This document shows, piece by piece, positions 10,968-20,940 of a stretch of DNA of 64,000 nt. Each line of letters opens with the position of its first letter. The first letter of the stretch is position 1. A program made the position numbers and the translations under genes. This DNA comes from Rhizophagus irregularis. Its lineage: Eukaryota; Glomeromycota; Glomeromycetes; Glomerales; Glomeraceae. Under the pieces are notes generated by a model. It did not search any database. It was not told the DNA's origin and was given only the letters and a program-made list of their open reading frames with translations. Where the stretch lies: positions 2,137,001 to 2,201,000 of the forward strand of contig NC_089446.1 of assembly GCF_026210795.1 (NCBI RefSeq), read 5' to 3'.

Positions 10968-12239
10968 ATTTTTGTAAAATTCAATAAAGGAAGGCGTAAT
11001 GAACATGTTAAATTTTTATTTTCATTTTATAAAACATATAAAAATTTTTTAATTTTGAAAAGTGGCCGGATCATTTAGGCCACCATCTGTATGTAACATG
11101 ATCTGTCCATGTTATTTGATTGGCGGTCGGGTCATATTATACACAATTCTTTATTGCTAATATAATTTTCCGGTTAATGAAATTTTAATCACTTTTTTTA
11201 CAAAAAAACTTAGTTTGTATTAATAATAATTTTTCTATTCCCATCCTCTTGGAATGAATGATGCAGCTATCCAGTTATTTTCAGATTTTGTAATTACAAA
11301 TTTTTTTTAAATGAATATTATTCCTTTTTCAGTCAAAGCCAATTTTTTTTCCATCATTGTAATTCTTTTATTTATTTAGTGTTTTTAATAATTTTTTTAT
11401 CACTATAAAAATTTGTTTTTAAATTTTCTATTAATAAAATAGTGGCAAAAAAAAAAAATAATAAAAATTGATATGAAAATATAGAAACATAATATGGATG
11501 AAATTATATTTATTTTGTAAAAGATATTTTGCGATGTGATTTTAACATGATTTATATAAAGAAAAAAACTCCATTAATCCATTTATATTTTGAAACAATA
11601 AAATGATATATCTTTTTTATACTGTATATTCATACTGTATGCTTATAAAAAAATAAAATCTCCATATTTTTTAATATTCCACATTTTAAAGTACTTAATT
11701 AAATTCATATATTTATTATTAAATTCAAATAATAGAATAGCATCTGTTTTTTAATACTAATATATTTCATTAATTTATAATGTTTCATACATTGCATTTA
11801 TTTATTAAGTTTCATTTATTCACATTTATTGTTAACCTTTTGTATACATGCAATTTACTTTATATATACTGCCTATTATCAGAATAAGTATGTTAATTAT
11901 GTAATCATTTATGAACTTAATAAATAAACGCGTTAAAAAAGAATCAGAATAAGTAAAAATTGGCAAAAAATCGGATAGCCAATTTTTGGCTACATCTGTC
12001 CAATTTGTGACTTTTACAGCCGATTTCATAGATCGTTAGTGTATTACCAATATAAAAATGTAGATTCCATAATCCATATACAATTTTTTTGTATGGTAAA
12101 AAATAAAGAAAAATTTATATTGTAATATTAAATTTAATTTTAAATAATAATGCTTTATTAAGTAATATTACTAAATAAAAATTTAAATTTTAAAAATACA
12201 TTAAAGAATGTAAATTTATTTGCAATTCAGTATAGTATG
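10968..12239. other. A+T-rich, no gene seen
   Basis: Flank of the transposase remnant. GGCCGGATCATTTAGGCC-type sequence near 11063-11080 could be part of that element's end. A short minus-strand open frame at 11832-12029 has no recognisable features. Confidence 0.4.
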
Positions 12240-13560
12240 ATCATAAAAAATATAAATTACTCCACTGCATTTTCATGAAAATTGGATTTTGACTGCTAAA
12301 CAACTTTTAATTAATAAAAGAAGTCGATTTCCTTTGACCAAAATGTTCAAAATACGTTCTGAAGTGACAAAACAGAAAAAATAAAATTCATGAATGAGTA
12401 CCGTTGTGAAAAATGTGAATAACCCTTCAAGTATTAACTGTACCTTCATGAAAATTAATATCCAAGCAGATTATGACCCACTGAAAAACTTTCAATTAAT
12501 ATAAGAAGTCAATTTACTTTGACTAAAATGCTCAAAATACGCTCTAAAGTGACAAAACGGAAAAAATAAAATTCGTGAATGAGTATCGTTGTGAAAAACG
12601 TGAATAACCCTTCAAGTATTAACTGTACCTTCATGAAAACTAATATTCAAACAGATTATAACTCGCTGAACAACTTTCAATTAATATAAGAAGTTGATTT
12701 ACTTTGACTAAAGTGCCTAAAATACGCTCTGAAGTGACAAAACAGAAAAAATAAAATTCGTGAATGAGTACCGTTGTGAAAAACGTGAATAGCCCTTCAT
12801 GTATTGACTGTACCTTCATGAAAATTAATATCCAGGCAGATTATGACCCGCTGAACAACATTCAATTAATATAAGAAGTCGATTTACTTTGACTAAAGTG
12901 CTCAAAATACGCTCTGAAGTGACAAAACGGAAAAAATAAAATTCGTGAATGAGTACCGTTGTGAAAAACGTGAATAACTCTTCAAATATTAACTGTACCT
13001 TCGTGAAAATTAATGTCCAAGTAGATTATCACCTGCTGAACAACATTCAATTAATATAAGAAGTCGATTTACTTTGACTAAAGTGCTCAAAATACGCTCT
13101 GAAGTGACAAAACGGAAAAAATAAAATTCGTGAATGAGTACCGTTGTGAAAAACGTGAATAACTCTTCAAGTATTAACTGTACCTTCATGAAAACCAATA
13201 TTCGAACAGATTATTACTCGCTGAACAACTTTCAATTAATATAAGAAGTCGATTTACTTTGACTAAAGTGCCGAAAATACGCTCTAAAGTGATAAAACAG
13301 AAAAAATAAAATTCCATTGTGAAAAACGTGAATAACCCTTCAAGTATTAACTGTACCTTCATGAAAATTAATATCCAAGCAGATTTTGACCCGCCAAAAA
13401 ACTTTCAATTAATATAAGAAGTCGATTTACTTTGACTAAACTGCCCAAAATACGCTCTGAAGGTAAAAAAAATTTGTAACTTAGTACTATCATGTAAAAA
13501 TGTAAATAACTCCAAAAATATTAACTGTACTTTCATGTAGATTAATATCTTAACAGCTTC
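12240..13560. repeat. 185-bp satellite array, about 6-7 units
   Basis: The landmark CT(G/A)AAGTGACAAAAC recurs at 12359, 12543, 12729, 12914, 13099 and 13284, with a degenerate seventh at 13457. The spacing is 184-186 bp until the last, shorter unit (173 bp). Other unit landmarks (TTCAATTAATATAAGAAGTCGATTT, split over two words; GAATGAGTACCGTTGTGAAAA) recur in phase. Edge units are more diverged than inner ones, as expected for unequal crossing-over. The small minus-strand frame at 13010-13198 is an artefact of the repeat. Confidence 0.9.
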
Positions 13561-14453
13561 AAACTTGCTGAACTACTTTTAATTAAAGAGCAAGATTTAC
13601 TTTGGCCAAAATGCTCAAACCATAATTTGAAATATGTGTAAACAAACTATAATATTTGTTTATATTTAAATTCTGAGTTATTAAATTTAATATGTTTGTG
13701 TTTATATTTAAGGAAAAAAAATAAAATTTTACTTCTATTTTATTAGGTATTTGTAAATGAAAAGACAAAAAAATAATCAGCTGAAAAAATAAAAAAATTC
13801 TTTGTTAATAACCGTAATACATGATCACATGTTGCAATATTAAAATCGGAAATCCTATATTTAAATTGGTAATACGTATTACATATATGACCGATAGGCC
13901 AAATTATATCTCCTGCTATTACAATTGTAAAATAATATTAAAATTATGAATAAATTAAAAGTTTTTCTAATTTGAAAAATGCAAATCTTTCTGAATTACT
14001 CAAATTTTCAAATCTGTTTATTATATAGTATAATCAATAGTTAATTTTCACTGCAAAATCTCCTAGGAATGGATAAATAAATACATATAAAATTTACTAC
14101 CCAGTAAGGTTTTTTTGGATGGTTCTAACCTCTACTTATTATTTATTTTATTTATTTTATTTTTTTTATAGAGAGAAATTGTCATAATACATGTATTATT
14201 TTAAAATTAACATTTTAAAAATTAAATTGAAAAACTATAATTTATTAATTAACAATAAAATGTTTTTTGTTAAAATTATTTAAAAATTTTTTAAATTATA
14301 GCGAAAATGCTACAACAGTAAATAATATTATAATAGTGAAATTGATCAGCAAACAAATGAAAACATGCAAATATTGAATGATGTCTCAATTTAACAGGTA
14401 TTTTCAGTGGCACAGGAAGAGTTTTTGCGAAAAGTTGGCATTAGAAGTTTTTT
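13561..14453. other. no gene seen
   Basis: A+T-rich continuation, initially with decayed satellite sequence, then unstructured. No coding resemblance was found. Confidence 0.4.
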
Positions 14454-14501
14454 TCATTGTCATTGTCATTGACATTGACATTGACATTGACATTGTCATT
14501 T
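14454..14501 (+). repeat. hexanucleotide microsatellite (CATTGT/CATTGA)
   Basis: About eight consecutive hexamers alternate between blocks of CATTGT and CATTGA. Confidence 0.85.
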
Positions 14502-14792
14502 TTACATAAAGTTATATAAGATTAATTTGAGAGTTTTTTACCAAAAAGGAAATTTTTTTATAAAAAGAGAAATGATTTTCAATTTCGAGGCAATTCAGCA
14601 GGTGTTTTAATAACAAATTGAGAAATGATTTCCATAGAAAATCTCGTGACAAAATTTATAATAAATTTAAAAATAAATGATCAACAAATGATCAACAAAA
14701 TTGTTACTAGTTTTATAAAAAACGCCCAATAATATCTTTTTATTGTTTTAACATGATACATTATAATAAATTACTTTTTGTAAATCATCTCA

Positions 14793-14972
14793 ACATGTCG
14801 GGAAATTTCTGTCGGGATATGTCATATGTGTTGTCGGGATAATGTCATGTCGGGAAAACTAACATGTAGGTATAATGTCTATTAGGGAATGGTAAAATAT
14901 ACATTCGGGAATATGTCTTGTCGGGTAATCGTTGTCGGGCAAAGGGTATGTCGGGAAAAAGGTTGTCGGGAA
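14793..14972 (+). repeat. TGTCGGGA word array, right arm of inverted pair
   Basis: About ten TGTCGGGA words with variable spacers. It aligns as reverse complement to 9831-9979 and carries an extra ~25-bp piece absent from the left arm. No target-site duplication is obvious at the outer ends. Confidence 0.8.
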
Positions 14973-15257
14973 GTTGTCCGACATTGGATTAGTAAGTGTC
15001 ACAGTTTAATCGGTACAATCAGTTTATCAATCGGATCACATTTATGGTCCAAGAATATTAAAGGTAATAAGCTTATATTAGAAGAACTAGAGGAAGCGGA
15101 AAACCCGAAGATCGTATTGAAGAAACCAGAGCAAAATCCAAAGTTCACATTGAAGAAACCAAGGTTCGTATTGAGGAAATCAAAATACGTATTGAAGAAA
15201 CCGGAGAAACCGAAGTTCGTATTAAAGCAACAAAAGTTCGTCAGAAGATTGTATTGA
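14889..15257 (+). CDS. hypothetical Lys/Pro repeat protein (doubtful)
   Basis: 122 codons from an ATG at 14889. The first third lies entirely in the TGTCGGGA array and translates repeat sequence. Residues ~70-120 consist of a degenerate 7-11 residue repeat of the form LKKPxxPKFVL/KFTLKKP, highly basic. The 3' part may be a genuine low-complexity repeat exon that borrowed its start from the mobile repeat, or simply a purine-rich minisatellite. No homolog is recognised. Confidence 0.25.
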   Translation: MVKYTFGNMSCRVIVVGQRVCREKGCREVVRHWISKCHSLIGTISLSIGSHLWSKNIKGNKLILEELEEAENPKIVLKKPEQNPKFTLKKPRFVLRKSKYVLKKPEKPKFVLKQQKFVRRLY

Positions 15258-15599
15258 AATTATAAACTTGTATTGGAATGGTAGAAACTTGAATCAAAAT
15301 TTTGATATATAGATTTTTTTTTTTTTGATATCAATTAATGATTTAGTTCAATAAAAATTTTTATGCAAATAATTTAGTATTTGTCATAAATACATGTTCT
15401 TTAATTTCAGCACACGTGATATTTGAGAAAAAGATCAGGAACAATTTTAGGCTTTTAATGATTGTAATATAATGTGAAATTTAAATTATCAATATAATAA
15501 ATTTTACGTTTAATATTTTATCATTGAAATAAATATTGGTTATACAGTATTTTACTCGATGAACTGATACAATTAAAGTATCTAAAGCATAAATGGATT

Positions 15600-16430
15600 G
15601 TGATTGCAGCAAGTTCTTTAGCTATTTATGAACGAGCACCAAAGTGTTTGTTCTTAAACGATAACAATGACCATATTTGTGTTTGAGTTTTTATTCATTC
15701 TTCGTCCATTAAATCTTTTGATCAGCGTAAGGTATTATTCCAAAAAGTTTTGATTGTGTGTTGGACGCTGATTCAATTTTCTTGACAATCCAAAAAGCGG
15801 ATAATTTTAAAATAAATTACCAAATCACGATGCACGATTCCTTCATTATGTAAAGTTTAAACGGCACAAGCTAATTGGTACGCAAAGTTATATTTATCAT
15901 TCCAAGTAATATTATTTTAAGAGTACCAGAATCAGCATATTTCATCACTATGCTGATTGAGAATTTTAATTTTCTAATCGCGATTCGCGAATAAAATGAA
16001 TAATTACTTTTATTAGATTACATTTTTGTATTTTTGTAATAAAACAACTAAACATTGAATTTTATAATTTAATATTTTATCACACCTGGTCAAATCTTGC
16101 GATTCCGTAGAATTTAATGATGTTATTATGAAATTGTATATCCCGTTGAAACTTGAGCTAGAATGTAAATATTATAAATTTTGAATTTGTACATAATTAT
16201 AATACGAATATTAAATATTGCATTTAATTTATTTCAAAATATTCGAGATTAAAAAAAGATTTCAATACTAAATATTGTTCTGAATTCTTCCAAATTGCAC
16301 GATAAACTTTTCCAAATCATCACAGCGCCTGAAAATCGCTAAAATGTTTTTGTTCATAATATATAAAATACTCTTTAGAAATACTAGCTTCCTCAATCCA
16401 GATATTCCATTCATTTGGATTTTTATATTA
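15600..16430 (-). pseudogene. TKL-type protein kinase pseudogene
   Basis: Kinase subdomains can be read in order on the minus strand, but in different frames. Near 16420-16270, NPNEWNIWIEEASISKEY leads into a damaged glycine loop (two TGA codons replace the GxGG part) followed by FGKVYRAIWKNSEQYLVLKS. Near 15950, VMKYADSGTL is the hinge region. Near 15920-15830, WNDKYNFAYQLACAV, a stop, then TLHNEGIVHRDL is the catalytic loop. Near 15780, a frameshifted DFG region (FGLSRKIESASNTQSKLFG) is followed by IPYADQK. The catalytic-loop-to-DFG spacer is largely deleted. This matches the kinase type massively amplified in Rhizophagus. It is clearly dead (stops, frameshifts, deletion). Confidence 0.85.
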
Positions 16431-16874
16431 TTAATAATCGTATAGAAAAGACAGAAAAGATGAACGTTTTTATTTTTTAAAATTTATATTTTAAGTAAAT
16501 ATAAATTCGTACAAGCAAATATTATATACGTATCACACTATTTATCTATTCCAAGAAATTTTTTCCAAACTAAAGAATCAAATGATAAAGTCGGAATACA
16601 AATTATGTTGTATTCTTTTTTATTGATTAAAAATCATATAACAAAATTATAAATCATAATCTGTTCACAAAACACAAATAACAAGTCAGGTAATTTATAT
16701 AATAGATATAGATAATTGATTTGATTTCAAATATTTTTATACAGAAAATTAAACTATTTGTTTTTCTACTTAATAAGAAAAATACCTTCTGTTATCTAAA
16801 CTACAGGATATATTACTAAAACAAATACAATTACTTCTGTGAATTCTTCCAATAGTAATCAATCATCTGATTTA
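16431..16874. other. no gene seen
   Basis: A+T-rich spacer between the kinase pseudogene and the 3' end of the secreted-protein gene. Confidence 0.45.
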
Positions 16875-17291
16875 TTATTCCCAGAAACATTTATCATAAA
16901 CTATAGTCAAATTAAAAGATTCTTTAAGAACAAGACCACCTTCTATTAAATGTAAATGTATATCGTTACAATATATCCCATTTACCCAGCCATCCCACCA
17001 AAAATATGGTTCATTATGAAGTGTACCATCCTCTGTATGTATAGAGAGAGAATATCCTATTGACCAATTTGCTGGAGATGTCTTTGATGAAGGTTCATCA
17101 GCTGTTATGTTGCAATCACTCGATATCTCATTTTGATGATAATCGAACCAATGAATGCATATTTTATTTATAGTCGAAACATATCCTCGTGGATTAAACG
17201 CTACTCTATGTTGGGGATAGAGATATGAATAGGAAGTATTGATAAGAGATAATAAAATTATCAATAATCCTAAATTTTGTACGAACATCAT
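16875..17291 (-). CDS. small secreted cysteine-containing protein
   Basis: 138 codons. Residues 1-22 form a signal peptide (hydrophobic core LGLLIILLSLINTSYS); cleavage after about residue 22 is likely. The mature part (~116 residues) has four cysteines (C45, C60, C108, C135), enough for two disulfides, and three N-glycosylation sequons (N61-I-T, N75-W-S, N127-L-T). It is rich in Trp/Tyr/His (YFWWDGWVNGIYCNDIHLHL), unlike the repetitive intracellular families around it. The length, cysteines and lack of a recognised enzyme motif fit a small secreted protein, possibly a symbiosis effector or cell-wall/surface glycoprotein. No family is recognised. Start: the first Met of MM; the second is equally possible. 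A CACGTGA box occurs ~110 bp upstream (17402-17408). Confidence 0.7.
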   Translation of the reverse strand: MMFVQNLGLLIILLSLINTSYSYLYPQHRVAFNPRGYVSTINKICIHWFDYHQNEISSDCNITADEPSSKTSPANWSIGYSLSIHTEDGTLHNEPYFWWDGWVNGIYCNDIHLHLIEGGLVLKESFNLTIVYDKCFWE

Positions 17292-17646
17292 AATTAATAA
17301 ATACTATTTTTTTATAAGTAAATTAATATTTTACCATACGACTCTAACTCTCAACTTATAATAAAATTTTGGCCTATATATACAGAAATTCATTATTAAG
17401 TCACGTGACATAAATGATCATAATAAAAAGTCTTGGCATTAATTGTAACGTTTTACCCCTTGTAATAGTCTTAGATTCACTACTCTTTTAGAAATAAAAT
17501 AAATAAATTAATAACGTTTTACCCCTTTTTTCTTTTTAAAAATGGGTTTTTTTTTTCAACAATAATTCAAAGGAACGTGAAGAACTCGTGAAGTTCTATA
17601 AGGAAAAAGGAACTGTAAACAAATATAAAGGAGGACTCCGCCAGAC
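17292..17646. other. upstream region of secreted-protein gene
   Basis: No second gene was seen. It contains a CACGTGA box and A+T-rich sequence, and ends at the target-site duplication of the hAT-type element. Confidence 0.5.
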
Positions 17647-18046
17647 CAGGGACGATGATTTTATGTGATTGCATAATATCACATAAAACGAATAATTATG
17701 TGGTAAATACATAATTTTAATTAATCGCATCATAAAATCACATAATTTGAATCTTCTTGTATTGAAACGCATAATCCGCAATAAAATACAAGTTTTTTTC
17801 AAAGTTTTCAGCAAAATACCAGTTTTTCCAAAGGTTCTAATCATCATCATGTAATGTTATGTTTCTTGTTATTAAAAATAAATTCGCATTTTAATGTTGG
17901 ATAAAGCAATTTTTTACAAATAACATACATATTTCACCAAATAATATCACATAATGTGAGAATTTTTGAAAAAAATTAAATCACATATTTTAATTTTAGC
18001 ACATACATAATTTATGTTTGAGCACATCATAAAATCATCGTCCCTG
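17647..18046. mobile_element. hAT-type MITE with 8-bp target duplication
   Basis: A 400-bp element bounded by the inverted repeats CAGGGACGATGATTTTATG (left) and CATAAAATCATCGTCCCTG (right). It is flanked on both sides by the exact octamer CGCCAGAC (17639-17646 and 18047-18054). An 8-bp duplication and CAGGG ends are diagnostic of the hAT superfamily. The interior is A+T-rich with repeated CACATAA(T) words and no transposase, so it is non-autonomous. The minus-strand open frame inside it is not a gene. Confidence 0.92.
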
Positions 18047-18180
18047 CGCCAGACGTGTGCGATACTTTTTACTCACCACATGTCTAGATCCGAAAAAAGA
18101 TTAGAAATAATATTTAGTTGATTTTACTTCTGAGCCTATGATTGGTTCTTTCTCTGAAAAAACTTATTTTTGAGAGAGGG

Positions 18181-18449
18181 CACTGTGATCCCTGTTAGGA
18201 AATATAAATGATATACTGCAAATCAGTACTATGGTATCTTGATTTAAATTAACTTTTCTCTCTCTATTTTTGAAATTTCAAAGGTAATTTAAACACATAC
18301 AGTATGTTTAAAGCACTCCTTCTCTTTTTTAAAATTGAATATACATACTGTATGTGTTTAAACTACCTTAAATAGAGGGAGAAAAGTTAATTTAAATCAA
18401 GATACCATAGTACTGATTTGCAGTATATCATTTATATTTGATCACAGTG
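18181..18449. mobile_element. foldback MITE, 269 bp
   Basis: It is almost entirely palindromic. The left end CACTGTGATC, then AAATATAAATGATATACTGC, then AAATCAGTACTATGGTATCTT, is mirrored at the right end (CAGTATATCATTTATATTTGATCACAGTG). The arms exceed 90 bp each around a short A+T loop, with one 11-bp interruption in the left arm. No coding capacity and no convincing target duplication were found. Confidence 0.8.
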
Positions 18450-18454
18450 ATCAG

Positions 18455-18810
18455 AAACGGTATCGGGACATTTCGCCGAAAGCCATTTCGCCGAAAAATA
18501 ATCTCTGGCTTATAATTCTGCATAATGTTGGCCTATTTTTCGGCAAAACGTCCTTTCGACGAAATGGCTTTCGGCGAAATGTACCGTAACCATGTGAAAG
18601 ACATCAACCGACATGATGTCTAGACATCATGCTGATCAAATTACCAAATATAGTATATTTTATTTGGTAACATGATGTCTAAGACATCATGTCGGTTGAT
18701 GCTTGTTGAATGATGTACAAACATTATTCTACATATATTTGACATGATGCTCTAGACATTATCCAACATGATGTCTGGATATCAACCTTTTGTCAAGGAC
18801 GGCTTTCCAT
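18455..18810. repeat. TTTCGGCGAAATG / GACATCATG word-repeat element, copy 2
   Basis: Left module (18455-18595): TTTCGCCGAAAGCCATTTCGCCGAAA arm, core CTTATAATTCTGCATAATG, mirrored arm ending GGCGAAATGTACCGTAACC. Middle (about 18600-18705): an inverted repeat of CATCAACCGACATGATGTCT. Right module to 18810: ATGATGTACAAACAT...CAACCTTTTGTCAAGGACGG, matching 9061-9180. The left-module core is inverted relative to copy 1. Confidence 0.8.
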
Positions 18811-18822
18811 AGTTTCAGGAGA

Positions 18823-18990
18823 TCAAATGAAAATCATCCCAAAAATCATAATATCTACAGATTATAATCTCAACACCAAAATCCCGATAAATGCAAATCC
18901 CGATTATCCCGATTGAATCAAAATCCTGACAGTCACAGAATCCCGATGATCCTATCTGAGATTCGATCAGATGAATTTGAGATTGTATGA
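18823..18990 (+). repeat. AATCCCGAT word repeat
   Basis: The word AATCCCGAT or a close variant (ATCCCGATT, AAATCCTGA) occurs six or more times with irregular spacing, directly next to the previous word-repeat element. Confidence 0.6.
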
Positions 18991-19818
18991 TGTGGCGCGA
19001 AATACCGTAAGTCGCCCTGGCATAAAAATAACCTTTTAATACAGTATGTTTTTTCAATATCGAACACGTTAGTTATTGATAATTGATAAATATGTTTAGT
19101 ACATGCAAATATTTTTTTAAAAATAAATAGAATTGAATTAAATGAAATCTGACCGAAAAAAATGAACGTAAATTTCCTTTTTATATCTTAAAAATCGATT
19201 AGCCAGATAATTAGGGATTATTCACCCTATCGATTAAAATTTTATTAACAGAAATTAAATAAAGTGAAAAAATATTTACTTTAGTTATAAAACTAAATAG
19301 ATCCTACCTAATATTGAATTATATTCGCTCCATAAAATTCACAACGCTAATTTCATCCTGAAGCTACTAAACTAAATAAATTAGCTGTTAATACTACTGT
19401 AATTTTATTAGTAATAAAGAAAGGATCCTAGATTATTAAGTTAATTTAAATTATTACTTATTAGTATTAGTAGAACTTACCGTGGATATCAACCAGATCA
19501 GGCGCCACGTTACAGTCGTTACACGATTCAAAATTATTTATACAGAGTGCATGACTAATAATAAATGTCACATTATAATCTAATGATAAGGATGATAATG
19601 ATCAATACTTAATAGTTATTCGGCTTGAAATATATTTTTTTCTCCATATCTTGCTTTTATATAAAAATGATGTGAAAAAACCTTAAATAAATTAGATGGT
19701 GAATTGCTAATGAAGGAAAGTTTTATCATTATAAGGGAAATCGGCTTCTTTCAATTAATTTGCAATAAAGGAATAATCATAGGGAATGAAGCTCTAAAAA
19801 GTGTGTATTCTAATTATT
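18991..19818. other. no gene seen
   Basis: A+T-rich. A patch at about 19478-19530 is GC-richer and, on the minus strand, could be a short exon ending in a GTAAGT donor, but no partner exon was recognised. Confidence 0.4.
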
Positions 19819-20460
19819 GTCCAGAGTATAGCGAAGGTCATTCTATTGTTATGTACTAGACAATTTGATCTGTAACTCATGCAGTTTTCTTTTCTTCCTT
19901 CCTTCATTACAAGATTTAGCTTACGTAGTCCTTTAATATCGACGATTTTTAAAAAATTGACAAATGTAACGAATCAAAAAAAAAATCTGCTGATTTAAAT
20001 AAAAAAAAAACCACACGTAGTAATTTAAATTACATGATAATGTTTAGTTAATTTTTTATAAAAAAAAGAAAAAATCTCCTGTATTCTAACTTTAAAAGAA
20101 TATATATATTTCGTAAAAGAGAGAAGACTAAAGCAATTAGCGAAAAAAAAAAAATTTAAGATGTATTTATATATACATGAATGACCTTTACGTATTTATG
20201 TTTAAATAAGTATAATAATGTCGAAATTTGAATAATTCAAATTCAGTTTAATATTTTTTTTTTCCATTCATGTCAGCTTTTTTTATTCAAATTATCATGT
20301 ATTCTTCCTTTCCTATTAATTAAACATCTTTAAAATGAAAATTTATACTGTATTAACGAATTAATAATTTATTATTTAAAGAATATATTGAAATTCTTAT
20401 TACAGAAAATTTTATTGGAAAAGGACATAACAATAGATTGTCAATCACTACGCTCCGGAC
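19819..20460. mobile_element. TIR element of about 640 bp
   Basis: Left end GTCCAGAGTATAGCGAAGGTC followed by ATTCTATTGTTATG. The right end, read in reverse complement, is GTCCGGAGCGTAGTGATTGAC followed by AATCTATTGTTATG. The interior is A+T-rich and non-coding. A partial copy lies at 4278-4345. Superfamily not assigned. Confidence 0.65.
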
Positions 20461-20940
20461 AAATAATAAAAAATTCTTTTAGATTTGGTCACACCGTTTC
20501 TAAAATTTTTTTTGTATTTAAATTTTAACATTGTTTTATTAAAAAAATCTTAGATTTAAAAATTATTTAATTAATTGTATGCTAAAAATTGTAAATTTTA
20601 TATGTTTTATAGTAATTTTTAATTATATTTCAAGGGGCGTGTTCGTAGGGGGCAATGAATTTTAAAATCACGTGATATAACACGACTTTCGACATTTCCT
20701 CATTTAAGGAATAATTAAATACAATCATGCAATATAGTTTCGAGTTTGGAATTTGCGAGTATCATTTGCATTCATTTCATGAATCAGGAAAGTGAGAATA
20801 ATTTTCCATAACATAAAATAATCATAAAATCTTTTTTATTTATAAAATTTATCACATAACGATGATCATAACGATTTATTTATTAAGGTGAACATGAAAA
20901 TTTATTTAATATAATCATTCATAATTAGAATGACATTTTT
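20461..20940. other. 3' flank of aldo-keto reductase gene
   Basis: No gene seen. Contains a CACGTGATATAACACG-type stretch near 20670. Confidence 0.4.

Noticed and set aside
13010-13198. Minus-strand 62-residue ORF
   Set aside because: Lies entirely in the 185-bp satellite and is not maintained in the other units.
12240-13560. Possible CRISPR-like array
   Set aside because: The units are 185 bp and diverge along their whole length; there are no short conserved repeats with unique spacers, no cas genes, and the genome is eukaryotic.
17596-17850. Minus-strand 84-residue ORF
   Set aside because: Lies mostly inside the hAT MITE and reads its terminal repeat.
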